Assembly (NCBI RefSeq): GCF_015751785.1
Contig: NZ_JADOTY010000001.1
Coordinates: 682,001 to 746,000, forward strand
Direction of reading: 5' to 3'
DNA length: 64,000 nt
From: Micromonospora vinacea
Lineage (GTDB): Bacteria > Actinomycetota > Actinomycetes > Mycobacteriales > Micromonosporaceae
Shown here: positions 47,768-55,843 of the stretch, in pieces
Layout: the number at the start of each line of letters is the position of its first letter
Numbering within the stretch: the first letter of the stretch is position 1
Notes under the pieces: generated by a model
Seen by the model: only the letters and a program-made list of their open reading frames with translations
Databases searched by the model: none
What the model was told of the DNA's origin: nothing
Made by a program: the position numbers and the translations under genes

Positions 47768-49774
47768 TCAGGGCAGGTCGTTGGCGCGACGGATGACAGT
47801 CACCAGGTCGTCGATGATGCCGGTGAGAGCGAAGTCCTTCGGGGTGAAGACCCGGGCGACCCCTGCCGCCCGGAGGGTGTCCGCATCACCGGCCGGGATG
47901 ATGCCGCCCACCACCACCGGCAGGTCCGGCCGGCCGGCGGCGCGAAGCCCGTCGAGCACCGCTGGCACGGCGGCCAGGTGCGACCCGGAGAGCACGGAGA
48001 GCCCGACCAGGTCGACGTCCTCCTCCACGGCGGCGGCGACGATCTGCCCCGCCGTCAACCGGATGCCCTGGTAGACGACCTCGAAGCCGGCGTCGCGGGC
48101 GCGTACCGCGATCTGCTCCGCGCCGTTGGAGTGCCCATCCAGGCCGGGCTTGCCGACCAGCATCCGCAGCCGGCCGCTGCCCAACTCCCGCGCCGTGGCG
48201 GTGACCCGCTCGCGGACCGCCACAAGCCCCGGCTCACCGCCGCCACCGGTGGCGCCGGCCAGGCCGGTCGGCGCCCGGTACTCGCCGAAGACCTGGCGCA
48301 GCGCGCCGGCCCACTCGCCGGTGGTCACCCCGGCCCGCACGCACTCCAGGGTGGCCGGCATCAGGTTGGTGGTGGTCGCGGCGTCCGCACGGAGCCGGGC
48401 CAGCGCCGCGTCGACGACGGCCGCGTCCCGGTCGGCCCGCCACCGGCGTACGCCGTCCGTGGCGGCCGCCTCGACCGCGGGATCGACCTGCTCGACCGCT
48501 CCGGCGCCAGCGGCGGTCAGCGGGGAGGATTCGGTCTCGGTGTACCGGTTGACCCCGACCACCACGTCGGCACCGGACTCCATCCGGCGGCGGCGCTCGG
48601 CCAGCGACGCGACCAGCGCGCTCTTGAGGTAGCCGGTTTCCACGGCGGCGACGACGCCGCCCAGCTCCAGCACCTTGTCCAGCTCGACCCGCGCCCCGGT
48701 GACGACCTCGTCGACCAGCGCGGTCATCACGTGCGAGCCGGCGAAGAGGTCGGGATACTCGAGCAGATCCGACTCGTACGCCAGGACCTGCTGCATCCGC
48801 AGCGACCACTGCTGGTCCCATGGGCGGGGCAGGCCGAGCGCCTCGTTCCAGGCCGGCAGTTGGACCGCGCGGGCCCGGGCGTCGCGGGACATCGTCACGC
48901 CGAGCATCTCCAGCACGATGCGCTGGATGTTGTTCTCCGGCTGTGCCTCGGTGAGGCCGAGCGAGTTGACCTGCACGCCGTAGCGGAACCGCCGTTGCCG
49001 GGCGTCGGTGACCCCGTACCGGTCCCGGGTGATCTCGTCCCAGAGCACGCCGAACGCGCGCATCTTGGCGATCTCCTCGACGAAGCGCACCCCGGCGTTG
49101 ACGAAGAACGAGATCCGCTGGACCACGTCGCCCATCCGCTCGGCCGGCACCTGACCGGAGTCACGGACCGCGTCGAGCACGGCGACAGCGGTGGCCAGCG
49201 CGAAGCCGACCTCCTGCACGGGCGTCGCGCCGGCCTCCTGGAGGTGGTACGAGCAGATGTTGACCGGGTTCCACCGGGGCATCTCCCGCAGCGTGTACGC
49301 CACCACGTCGGCAGTGAGCCGCAGCGAGGCCGCCGGCGGGAAGATGTAGGTGCCCCGGGACAGGTACTCCTTGATGATGTCGTTCTGGGTGGTGCCGGCG
49401 CAGCGGGTCGGGTCGGCGCCCTGCTCCAGCCCGACGGTGCCGTACAGGGCGAGCAGCCACATCGCCGGCGCGTTGATGGTCATCGAGGTGTTCGTGTCGG
49501 CGAGCGGGAGGCCGTCGAAGAGCGCCCGCATGTCGCCGAGGTGGGCCACCGGCACGCCGACCCGTCCGACCTCGCCAGAGGCGAGTTCGTGGTCCGGGTC
49601 GTACCCGGTCTGGGTGGGCAGGTCGAAGGCGACCGACAGGCCGGTCTGCCCCTTCGCCAGGTTGCGGCGGAAGAGGGCGTTGGTCGCCGCGGCCGACGAG
49701 TGGCCGGCGTAGGTGCGCATCACCCACGGGCGGTCCCGCTCGGGCAGCCGCCCGGGGAAAGCCGTCTCATCCAT
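47768..49774 (-). CDS. meaA: MeaA-type ethylmalonyl-CoA mutase
   Basis: A 668-residue B12-dependent acyl-CoA mutase with both domains. The catalytic barrel has PWVMRTYAGHSSAAATNALF, TGLSVAFDLPTQTGYDPDHE, SMTINAPAMWLLALYG and the active-site SYHLQEAGATP. The C-terminal B12-binding domain has the lower-ligand motif DGHSNG (GKPGLDGHSNGAEQIAV) and LSGSHLAAVPAVLDGL. This fusion and the N-terminal features match MeaA, which converts ethylmalonyl-CoA to methylsuccinyl-CoA. It follows Ccr and the epimerase in the ethylmalonyl-CoA pathway. No ribosome site precedes the ATG; TAGACT (49781-49786) lies six bases before it, so the message is leaderless, and the operator overlaps this box. Confidence 0.92.
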   Translation of the reverse strand: MDETAFPGRLPERDRPWVMRTYAGHSSAAATNALFRRNLAKGQTGLSVAFDLPTQTGYDPDHELASGEVGRVGVPVAHLGDMRALFDGLPLADTNTSMTINAPAMWLLALYGTVGLEQGADPTRCAGTTQNDIIKEYLSRGTYIFPPAASLRLTADVVAYTLREMPRWNPVNICSYHLQEAGATPVQEVGFALATAVAVLDAVRDSGQVPAERMGDVVQRISFFVNAGVRFVEEIAKMRAFGVLWDEITRDRYGVTDARQRRFRYGVQVNSLGLTEAQPENNIQRIVLEMLGVTMSRDARARAVQLPAWNEALGLPRPWDQQWSLRMQQVLAYESDLLEYPDLFAGSHVMTALVDEVVTGARVELDKVLELGGVVAAVETGYLKSALVASLAERRRRMESGADVVVGVNRYTETESSPLTAAGAGAVEQVDPAVEAAATDGVRRWRADRDAAVVDAALARLRADAATTTNLMPATLECVRAGVTTGEWAGALRQVFGEYRAPTGLAGATGGGGEPGLVAVRERVTATARELGSGRLRMLVGKPGLDGHSNGAEQIAVRARDAGFEVVYQGIRLTAGQIVAAAVEEDVDLVGLSVLSGSHLAAVPAVLDGLRAAGRPDLPVVVGGIIPAGDADTLRAAGVARVFTPKDFALTGIIDDLVTVIRRANDLP

Positions 49775-49780
49775 GGCCGG

Positions 49781-49786
49781 AGTCTA
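49781..49786 (-). promoter_or_regulatory. -10 box of the leaderless meaA promoter
   Basis: On the minus strand TAGACT is followed by CCGGCC and the ATG at 49774. The candidate operator (49784-49799) overlaps its first three bases. Confidence 0.65.
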
Positions 49787-49799
49787 AGTTACCGTTCAG
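49784..49799 (-). promoter_or_regulatory. Putative acyl-CoA regulon operator, meaA site
   Basis: On the plus strand CTAAGTTACCGTTCAG, ten bases from the meaA start and overlapping its -10. It shares TACCGTTCAGTAA with the ccr site. Confidence 0.7.
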
Positions 49800-49925
49800 T
49801 AAAAGAGGCTGTGGAAAACCACACAGGTCCATGTCGGGGACGTCCGGGTGCCAAGCGCCCGCAGTGGCGCGGACCGCCACACCCCGGGCACCACCCGGCC
49901 CGGGCCAGGACGCACACTGGACGGC

Positions 49926-50777
49926 ATGGATGACGAGCTGGCCATCTCCGTCCGAGGGCTGCGCAAGGCGTACGGCGACAACGTGGCGGTGGCGGGCGTG
50001 GATCTCGACGTCCACCGCGGTGAGGTGTTCGCGTTGCTCGGCCCGAACGGCGCCGGCAAGACCACCACGGTGGAGATCCTGGAGGGTTACCGCCACCGGG
50101 ATGCCGGCGAGGTCACCGTCCTCGGCGTCGACCCGGCCCAACCGGATGCCGACTGGCGGTCCCGGGTCGGCATCGTGCTCCAGGGCACCGGCGAGTTCGA
50201 CGAACTGACCGTGGCCGAGGTGATCAGGCACTTCTCCGGCTTCTACCCCGGCGCGGACGACCCGGAGAAGGTGATCGCGCGGGTCGGGCTGACCGACAAG
50301 GCGAGGGCCCGGACGCACACCCTCTCCGGCGGGCAGAAGCGCCGCCTGGACGTGGCCCTGGGCATCATCGGCCGCCCCGAACTGCTCTTCCTCGACGAGC
50401 CGACCACCGGCTTCGACCCGGAGGCCCGCCGCGAGTTCTGGGAGCTGATCCGCGACCTCGCCGCGGCCGGCACCACAATCGTGCTCACCACCCACTACCT
50501 GGACGAGGCCGAGTCCCTCGCCGACCGGGTCGGCGTGATCGCCGGCGGTCGGCTGGTCGAGGTGGCCGCTCCCAACCGGCTGGGCAATCGGCAGGAGGCC
50601 CTCGCGACGGTCTCCTGGCGTACCCCGGAAGGGACGCTGGAAAGCGCGCAGAGCGCGACGCCGACGGCCTTCGTGGCCGACCTCGCCGCGCGTTACGGCG
50701 GCGAGGTCCCCGGGCTCACGGTGACCCGGCCGACCCTGGAGGACGTCTACCTCACCATGATCGGACACGCGCGATGA
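49926..50777 (+). CDS. ABC-2 transporter ATP-binding protein
   Basis: A 283-residue ABC ATPase: Walker A LGPNGAGKTTTVEIL, Q-loop GIVLQGTG, signature LSGGQKRRLDVAL, Walker B LLFLDEPTTGFDPEA and switch VLTTHYLDEAE. The C-terminal 60 residues are variable. It belongs to the drug/export group whose permease is encoded next. The ATG at 49926 has CACACT seven bases upstream (leaderless pattern) and no ribosome site. Substrate unknown; its divergent neighbour is meaA. Confidence 0.93.
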   Translation: MDDELAISVRGLRKAYGDNVAVAGVDLDVHRGEVFALLGPNGAGKTTTVEILEGYRHRDAGEVTVLGVDPAQPDADWRSRVGIVLQGTGEFDELTVAEVIRHFSGFYPGADDPEKVIARVGLTDKARARTHTLSGGQKRRLDVALGIIGRPELLFLDEPTTGFDPEARREFWELIRDLAAAGTTIVLTTHYLDEAESLADRVGVIAGGRLVEVAAPNRLGNRQEALATVSWRTPEGTLESAQSATPTAFVADLAARYGGEVPGLTVTRPTLEDVYLTMIGHAR

Positions 50778-51619
50778 CGACCACGACGAAGCCGGCGACG
50801 CCGGTCACCGCGACCCGCGGCCGGCGGCCGGGTGCCGGCACGCTCGCCCTGCGCCAGGGTCGACTGGAGATCACCCAGTTCCTCCGCAGCCGGGAGTCCG
50901 TGGTCTTCACGATGGGCTTCCCCATCATCATGATCCTGATCTTCGCGTCGATCTTCGACGGCACGATCGGCGGCGGGGTCAAGTTCACCCAGTACTTCAT
51001 CACCGGCATGATCGCGACCGGCCTGATGACAGTGAGCTTCCAGAACCTCGGCATCTGGATCCCGATCGAGCGGGATCGGGGGGTGCTCAAGCGCTACCGG
51101 GGCACGCCGATGCCGAAGTGGGTCTGGTTCGCCGGCAAAGTGATCATGGTGGTGGCGATCGGCATCGCCGAGACGGCACTGCTGCTGGCCGTCGCGGTGA
51201 CGCTGTTCGACCTCGACCTGCCGGGCACCGCGGCGAAGTGGTTCACCTTCGGCTGGGTCGCCGTGCTCGGAGTGACCGCCTGCACTCTGTGCGGCATCGC
51301 GATCTCGTCGCTGGCCCGCACCGCTCGCAGCGGCTCGGCTGTGGTCACCCCGGTCGCCCTGGTACTCCAGTTCATCTCCGGGGTGTTCTTCGTCTTCACC
51401 GACCTGCCCACCTGGATGCAGCAGGTGGCGGCGGTGTTCCCGCTCAAGTGGATGTGCCAGGGGCTGCGGTCGGTGTTCCTGCCGGAGAGCTTCGGTGCCC
51501 AGGAGCCGGGCGGCTCGTTCGAGTTGGGCCGGGTGGCGGTGGTGCTGGCCCTGTGGTGCGTGATCGGCGTGGTGCTCTGCCTGACCACCTTCCGCTGGAC
51601 CACCAAGCGCGACGGCTGA
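50774..51619 (+). CDS. ABC-2 type permease
   Basis: A 281-residue membrane protein with about six helices and the ABC-2 pattern: REFLRSRESVVFTMGFPIIMI-like start (VVFTMGFPIIMILIFASIFD), YFITGMIATGLMTVSFQNLG, RDRGVLKRYRGTPMPKWVWF and FISGVFFVFTDLPTWMQQ. It overlaps the ATPase gene by four bases (ATGA), so the two form a coupled exporter. A 12-bp hairpin follows. Confidence 0.92.
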   Translation: MTTTTKPATPVTATRGRRPGAGTLALRQGRLEITQFLRSRESVVFTMGFPIIMILIFASIFDGTIGGGVKFTQYFITGMIATGLMTVSFQNLGIWIPIERDRGVLKRYRGTPMPKWVWFAGKVIMVVAIGIAETALLLAVAVTLFDLDLPGTAAKWFTFGWVAVLGVTACTLCGIAISSLARTARSGSAVVTPVALVLQFISGVFFVFTDLPTWMQQVAAVFPLKWMCQGLRSVFLPESFGAQEPGGSFELGRVAVVLALWCVIGVVLCLTTFRWTTKRDG

Positions 51620-51624
51620 GCGGC

Positions 51625-51652
51625 CGACCGGGGCGGGTTCCCGCCCCGGTCG
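51625..51652. terminator. Hairpin after the ABC transporter
   Basis: CGACCGGGGCGG (51625-51636) pairs exactly with CCGCCCCGGTCG (51641-51652). It separates the exporter from the convergent dehydrogenase gene. Confidence 0.82.
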
Positions 51653-51659
51653 CCACAAC

Positions 51660-52508
51660 TCAGTACGTGTAGAAGCCCTTGCCGGTCTTGCGGCCCAGGT
51701 CACCGGCGGTGACCATCCGCTGGAGCAACTCCGGCGGGAAGAACTTCTCGTCGGCGGTGTCGGTGTAGATGTTCTTCGAGGCGTGCAGCAGCACGTCCAC
51801 GCCGGTCAGGTCGGTGGTGGCCAGCGGGCCCATCGCGTGCCCGAAGCCCAGCCGGCAGGCGGTGTCCAGGTCCTCGGCGGACACCACCCCGGACTCGACC
51901 AGCTTGACCGCCTCCATCACCAGGGCGGAGATCAGCCGGGTCGTGACGAAGCCGGCGATGTCCCGGTTGACCACGACGACCGTCTTGCCGATCTCCTCGG
52001 CGAAGACCCGCGCGGTGTCCAGCGTGGCGTCGCTGGTCTTGTAACCGCGCACCAGTTCGCAGAGCTGCATCATCGGCACCGGGGAGAAGAAGTGGGTTCC
52101 GACGACCGCCTCGGGCCGCTCGGTCACCGCGGCGATCTGGGTGACCGGGATGGCCGAGGTGTTCGTGGCGAGCACCGCGTCCGACTTGCAGATCTTGTCC
52201 AGGGCGCGGAACACCTCGTGCTTGATCTCCAGCCGCTCGAAGACCGCCTCGACCACGATGTCCGCGTCCGCCGCCGCCTCCAGGTCGGTGGTCGGGGTGA
52301 TCCGAGCCAGCGTCGCCTCGACCTCGGACGCCTCGATCTTGCCCTTCTCGGCGAACTTCTCCAGTGACTTCCGAATGCCGCCGAGACCCCGGGTGGTGGC
52401 CGCGTCGTCCAGGTCGCGCAGCGTCACCTGCCAGCCCGCCTGCGCCGCCACCTGGGCGATGCCGGAACCCATCAACCCGGCCCCGACGACCGCGAGTCGA
52501 CCCGCCAT
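51660..52508 (-). CDS. 3-hydroxybutyryl-CoA dehydrogenase
   Basis: A 282-residue single-unit 3-hydroxyacyl-CoA dehydrogenase: NAD site LAVVGAGLMGSGIAQVAAQA, DIVVEAVFERLEIKHEVF, ATNTSAIPVTQIAAVT, the catalytic His in GTHFFSPVPMMQLCELV and Asn-region AGFVTTRLISALVMEAVKLV. Size and motifs fit the Hbd/FadB2 type that reduces acetoacetyl-CoA to 3-hydroxybutyryl-CoA, the step between the thiolase and a crotonase. AGGGAGAAG precedes the ATG. TAGGGT (52546-52551) is a likely -10, with the operator just upstream of it. Confidence 0.92.
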   Translation of the reverse strand: MAGRLAVVGAGLMGSGIAQVAAQAGWQVTLRDLDDAATTRGLGGIRKSLEKFAEKGKIEASEVEATLARITPTTDLEAAADADIVVEAVFERLEIKHEVFRALDKICKSDAVLATNTSAIPVTQIAAVTERPEAVVGTHFFSPVPMMQLCELVRGYKTSDATLDTARVFAEEIGKTVVVVNRDIAGFVTTRLISALVMEAVKLVESGVVSAEDLDTACRLGFGHAMGPLATTDLTGVDVLLHASKNIYTDTADEKFFPPELLQRMVTAGDLGRKTGKGFYTY

Positions 52509-52560
52509 CTGCTTCTCCCTCGCTGCGATTGAGTGCCTGCCTGCACCCTAGTCGGCGAGC

Positions 52561-52576
52561 CTGAACGATGGCTAAG
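52561..52576 (-). promoter_or_regulatory. Putative acyl-CoA regulon operator, 3-hydroxybutyryl-CoA dehydrogenase site
   Basis: CTTAGCCATCGTTCAG in gene orientation, one base different from the icmA site. It lies nine bases upstream of the TAGGGT -10 candidate. Confidence 0.7.
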
Positions 52577-52608
52577 TGGCGGTCGGGCCGGGGTCGCGGG
52601 GACCGGCC

Positions 52609-54051
52609 TCAGATCTCCAGTGCCGGCTCCTCCGGCGTGGTGCCCCGCTCGACCGCCACCCCGAGCGCACGCAGGTCGGCCACGAAGTCCGGGTAGCCCC
52701 GGTCGACGTGGTGCACGTGGGAGACCTCGGTGACCCCCTCCGCGCAGAGCCCGGCGATGATCAACCCTGCTCCGGCCCGGATGTCGGTGGCCCGCACCGG
52801 GGCACCGGAGAGCCGGCCCCGTCCCCGGACCACAGCGTGATGCCCATCGGTCTTGATGTCCGCGCCGAGCCGCATCATCTCGTTGGCGAACATGAAGCGA
52901 CCGTCGAAGATGTTCTCGGTGATCAGGGAGGCGCCGTCGCTGACGGCCGCCAGCCCGATCGCCATCGGCAGCAGGTCGGTGGCGAAGCCGGGGTACGGCA
53001 GCGTCACCACGTCCACCGCCCGGGGTCGGTCGTCCATCCGCACCCGGAAGCCGTCCCCCCGGGTCTCCACCAGCCCGCCGGCGGCCACCACCTTGTCCAA
53101 GGCGACCTCCAGGAAGGCCGGGTCCAGCCCGGTCACCGTCACGTCGCCCCGGGTCATCGCCGCGCCGAACGCCCAGGTGCCGGCGACGATCCGGTCCCCC
53201 ACAGTGGCGTGGCGCACCGGACGCAGACCGGGCACACCGGTGATCCGCAACGTGGACGTGCCCGCGCCGACGATGCGCGCGCCCATCTGGTTGAGCATCG
53301 TGCAGATGTCGACGATCTCCGGCTCCCGGGCCGCGTTGTCGATCATCGTGGTTCCCTGGGCCAGCACCGCCGCCATCACCAGGTTCTCGGTCGCGCCGAC
53401 GCTGGGGAAGTCCAGCACGATGTCCGCGCCCCGCAGCCCGTGCGGGGCGGAGGCGATCACGAACCCGTGCTCACCGGAGATCTCCGCGCCCATCCGGGTC
53501 AGACCGGAGATGTGCATGTCCAACCCCCGCGACCCGATCGCGTCGCCACCGGGATGGGCCACCCGCACGTACCCCCGACGGGCCAGCAGTGGGCCGAGCA
53601 CGCAGATCGACGCGCGCAGCCGTCGGACCAGGTCGTAGTCGGCCTCCGCGCCCGGCTGCTCGGGTACGTCGATCGTCACCGACCGGGACCGGGCCACACC
53701 GCCCCGGGCGACCATCGGGTCCACCGGGTCGTCCGCGTCGAACTGGACGTCGCAGCCCAGCCGACGCAGCACCTCCCCCATGATCGCGATGTCGGTGATC
53801 CGGGGGACGTTGGTGATCACGCTGCGGCCCGGCGCGAGCAGCGCGGCGGCCATCAGCTTCAACGCCGAGTTCTTGGCACCGACCACGTGCACGGTGCCGG
53901 CCAGCCGGGCGTCACCGCGGACCCGGATGACGTCGACATCGTTTACCGCAGGATCGCCGGCATCGCCGGGGCCCACCACCACCGGCCAGCCGGCGGTGCT
54001 GTCCGGCCGCGCCGGGATCGTCAGGTCGGGAATCCGTAGGCTGTGCGTCAT
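52609..54051 (-). CDS. murA: UDP-N-acetylglucosamine 1-carboxyvinyltransferase with Asp at the fosfomycin site
   Basis: A 480-residue EPSP-synthase-fold enzyme that transfers enolpyruvate to UDP-GlcNAc, the first committed peptidoglycan step. Motifs include [20 protein letters not shown] (Lys-Asn pair), [38 protein letters not shown] and [15 protein letters not shown]. The usual catalytic Cys (GGCAIG in E. coli) is Asp170 here ([15 protein letters not shown]), as in Mycobacterium tuberculosis, which gives fosfomycin insensitivity. About 45 extra N-terminal residues precede the core. The start overlaps the pduO ATG on the other strand; GAGGTGG six bases upstream of the murA ATG lies within pduO. 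Confidence 0.93.
   Translation of the reverse strand: MTHSLRIPDLTIPARPDSTAGWPVVVGPGDAGDPAVNDVDVIRVRGDARLAGTVHVVGAKNSALKLMAAALLAPGRSVITNVPRITDIAIMGEVLRRLGCDVQFDADDPVDPMVARGGVARSRSVTIDVPEQPGAEADYDLVRRLRASICVLGPLLARRGYVRVAHPGGDAIGSRGLDMHISGLTRMGAEISGEHGFVIASAPHGLRGADIVLDFPSVGATENLVMAAVLAQGTTMIDNAAREPEIVDICTMLNQMGARIVGAGTSTLRITGVPGLRPVRHATVGDRIVAGTWAFGAAMTRGDVTVTGLDPAFLEVALDKVVAAGGLVETRGDGFRVRMDDRPRAVDVVTLPYPGFATDLLPMAIGLAAVSDGASLITENIFDGRFMFANEMMRLGADIKTDGHHAVVRGRGRLSGAPVRATDIRAGAGLIIAGLCAEGVTEVSHVHHVDRGYPDFVADLRALGVAVERGTTPEEPALEI
54037..54042 (+). promoter_or_regulatory. -10 box of the leaderless pduO promoter
   Basis: TAGGCT followed by seven bases and the ATG at 54050; it lies inside the first codons of murA on the other strand. 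Confidence 0.6.
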
Positions 54052-54622
54052 GGCCGTCCACCTCACGCGCATCTACACCAAGGCCGGCGACGCCGGCATG
54101 ACCAGGCTGAGCAACAACGAGCAGGTGCCGAAGACCGATCCACGGATCGCCGCGTACGCGGATGTCGACGAGTGCAACGCGGCGATCGGCGTCGCGCTCG
54201 CGCTGGGGAACCTCGACGAGGAGCTTCGCGGCGTGCTGGCGTCGGTGCAGAACGACCTGTTCGACGTCGGCGCCGACCTGTCCACCCCTGTCGAGCCGGA
54301 CCCGAAGTACCCGCCGCTGCGGGTCACCGAGGAGTACGTCGAGCGCCTGGAGGGCTGGTGCGACGAGTACAACGCACGCCTGAGCAAGCTCGACTCCTTC
54401 ATCCTCCCCGGCGGCACCGCAGGCGCGGCGCTGCTGCACGTGGCGCGGACCGTCGCCCGGCGTGCCGAACGGGCAGCGTGGGCGCTGGTCAGCCACGATC
54501 CGGAACGAACCAGCACGCTCCCGGCAAAGTATCTCAACCGGCTCTCCGATCTGCTCTTTATCCTGTCAAGAACGGCAAATCCGGCAGGAGATGTGCTATG
54601 GGTGCCGGGCGGCAAGCGCTGA
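54050..54622 (+). CDS. PduO-type cob(I)alamin adenosyltransferase
   Basis: A 190-residue four-helix adenosyltransferase. The ATP-binding N-terminus is [20 protein letters not shown], followed by [31 protein letters not shown], the conserved [20 protein letters not shown] with ARRAERAAW and [13 protein letters not shown]. It makes adenosylcobalamin, the cofactor of the IcmA and MeaA mutases in this window. The ATG is preceded by TAGGCT at seven bases and no ribosome site, so translation is probably leaderless. It is divergent from murA with overlapping starts (CATG). Confidence 0.94.
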   Translation: MAVHLTRIYTKAGDAGMTRLSNNEQVPKTDPRIAAYADVDECNAAIGVALALGNLDEELRGVLASVQNDLFDVGADLSTPVEPDPKYPPLRVTEEYVERLEGWCDEYNARLSKLDSFILPGGTAGAALLHVARTVARRAERAAWALVSHDPERTSTLPAKYLNRLSDLLFILSRTANPAGDVLWVPGGKR

Positions 54623-54747
54623 ACGTCGGCGCTCCGCACCACGTCGAGGTATGCGTTCCCACTCTGCCCGCCACCACGCGTAGCCAAGCCGTGATCCACT
54701 CGGCCGAGTCAGGCTGACCAGCGCCGCGCCAGCTCTCGCCGCCCCCG

Positions 54748-54824
54748 TGATCGACTCGGGCTCATGAAAACCGGGGCATCCCCACCAGCAGGACACCCCG
54801 AATTCAAGAAACCCGAGTCGATCA
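54748..54824. repeat. Intergenic palindrome, family 1 copy C
   Basis: TGATCGACTCGGG (54748-54760) pairs exactly with CCCGAGTCGATCA (54812-54824); the core CGGGGCATCC/GGACACCCCG pairs at eight of ten positions. A further half-copy (GTGATCCACTCGG) lies at 54691. Confidence 0.88.
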
Positions 54825-54906
54825 ACTCGAAAAGGCGAAACCCCGCTGCACCGGCAACGGCAGGTGATCAAAGCCCGCGCCGAACCGGCAGACAGTGCCC
54901 AACGAA

Positions 54907-54982
54907 GGGTTTCCGGGGGAGCCCGCCCGGCGCAGGGATCAAGCCTGACCGCCCGGAGCCGGGCGGGCTCCCCCGGAAACCC
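54907..54982. terminator. Large perfect hairpin, 25-bp stem
   Basis: Arms 54907-54931 and 54958-54982 are exact reverse complements over 25 bases (beginning GGGTTTCCGGGGGAGC), with a 26-base loop. It stands between convergent pduO and the DUF2550 gene and may end both. The gap 54623-55005 holds this hairpin and the palindrome to its left, and no gene. Confidence 0.85.
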
Positions 54983-55005
54983 AGAAGAGCAACCACAGAC
55001 GAAGA

Positions 55006-55461
55006 TCAGGCAGCCGGCCAGTCCTGGGAGGCCATACGCGGCGAGACCGCCCCCGGAGGGGCGGCCTCAAGCCAGGAGAGGAAACCGGTCACTGTCGATC
55101 GCGCCATGGCGATCTCCACCGGTGCGTGGTTACTGGTACAGCGGAGGATCACCCAGTCGGCCGGCATGGAGAACCGTTCCTGACCTTCGGGCAACCGGCG
55201 GCGCTCCACGGCCAGCCCCTTGCGGGAGAGCACCCGCTTGGGCCGGATCGCGAAGCTGAACATCCGGTACCAGCGCAGCTCGTCACCGGCGAACCGGCCG
55301 AAGCCGGGCGACCAGCCGCGGCCGTCGAGCATGGTGGAGACCCGTACGCTGAGCCGGATGATGCCACCGCTGCGGGTGACCAGAGCTCGCCGGACGAAGA
55401 GGATCAGAAGCGCGCCGAGGATGACGACGACGCCGATTCCGAATCCTTCGACGATCTCCAT
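55006..55461 (-). CDS. DUF2550 membrane-anchored protein
   Basis: A 151-residue protein with one N-terminal membrane helix (GFGIGVVVILGALLILFVRR) and a DUF2550 domain: DGRGWSPGFGRFAGDELRWY, RMFSFAIRPKRVLSRKGLAV and PADWVILRCTSNHAPVEIAM. This actinobacterial family has no known function but is found right after atpC in many genomes (from memory), as here (12 bases after the atpC stop). It likely shares a transcript with atpC. Confidence 0.88.
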   Translation of the reverse strand: MEIVEGFGIGVVVILGALLILFVRRALVTRSGGIIRLSVRVSTMLDGRGWSPGFGRFAGDELRWYRMFSFAIRPKRVLSRKGLAVERRRLPEGQERFSMPADWVILRCTSNHAPVEIAMARSTVTGFLSWLEAAPPGAVSPRMASQDWPAA

Positions 55462-55473
55462 CCCCGGTGTGGC

Positions 55474-55755
55474 TCAGCGGCTCGGCGCGGAGACCGGGGT
55501 TGCGCTCTCGGCCAGCACGGTGACACCGTCGGCGCTCACCGAGAGGAAGCCGCCGGCCACCTCGTATGCGACCTGCTCGCCGCCGGCAAGCTTGATGCGT
55601 ACCTGGCCGGGCTCGGCGAGCTGGCCGAGCAGCGGCGCGTGCCCCGGCAGGACACCGAGCTCGCCTTCGGTCGTCCGGGCGACGACCATTTCGGCGTCAC
55701 CGGACCAGACCTTCTCCTCGACGGCGACGAGCTCGACGTGAAGCTGCTGTGCCAC
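55474..55755 (-). CDS. atpC: ATP synthase F1 epsilon subunit
   Basis: A 93-residue epsilon subunit: [40 protein letters not shown] and [18 protein letters not shown]. It forms the beta-sandwich domain of the central stalk; the C-terminal helices found in enterobacterial forms are missing or very short, as is common in actinobacteria. Its gene is separated from atpD by the LCP gene and a strong terminator, so its transcription is probably independent of the main operon. Confidence 0.95.
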   Translation of the reverse strand: MAQQLHVELVAVEEKVWSGDAEMVVARTTEGELGVLPGHAPLLGQLAEPGQVRIKLAGGEQVAYEVAGGFLSVSADGVTVLAESATPVSAPSR

Positions 55756-55843
55756 GCTGTCTCCTTGCTGCGGCTACGGATTGCCGAAAGTCTAGCCTGA
55801 CGACGCGGCCCGCCCAACGCGGGTCGGGACAACGGCGCCCTGG

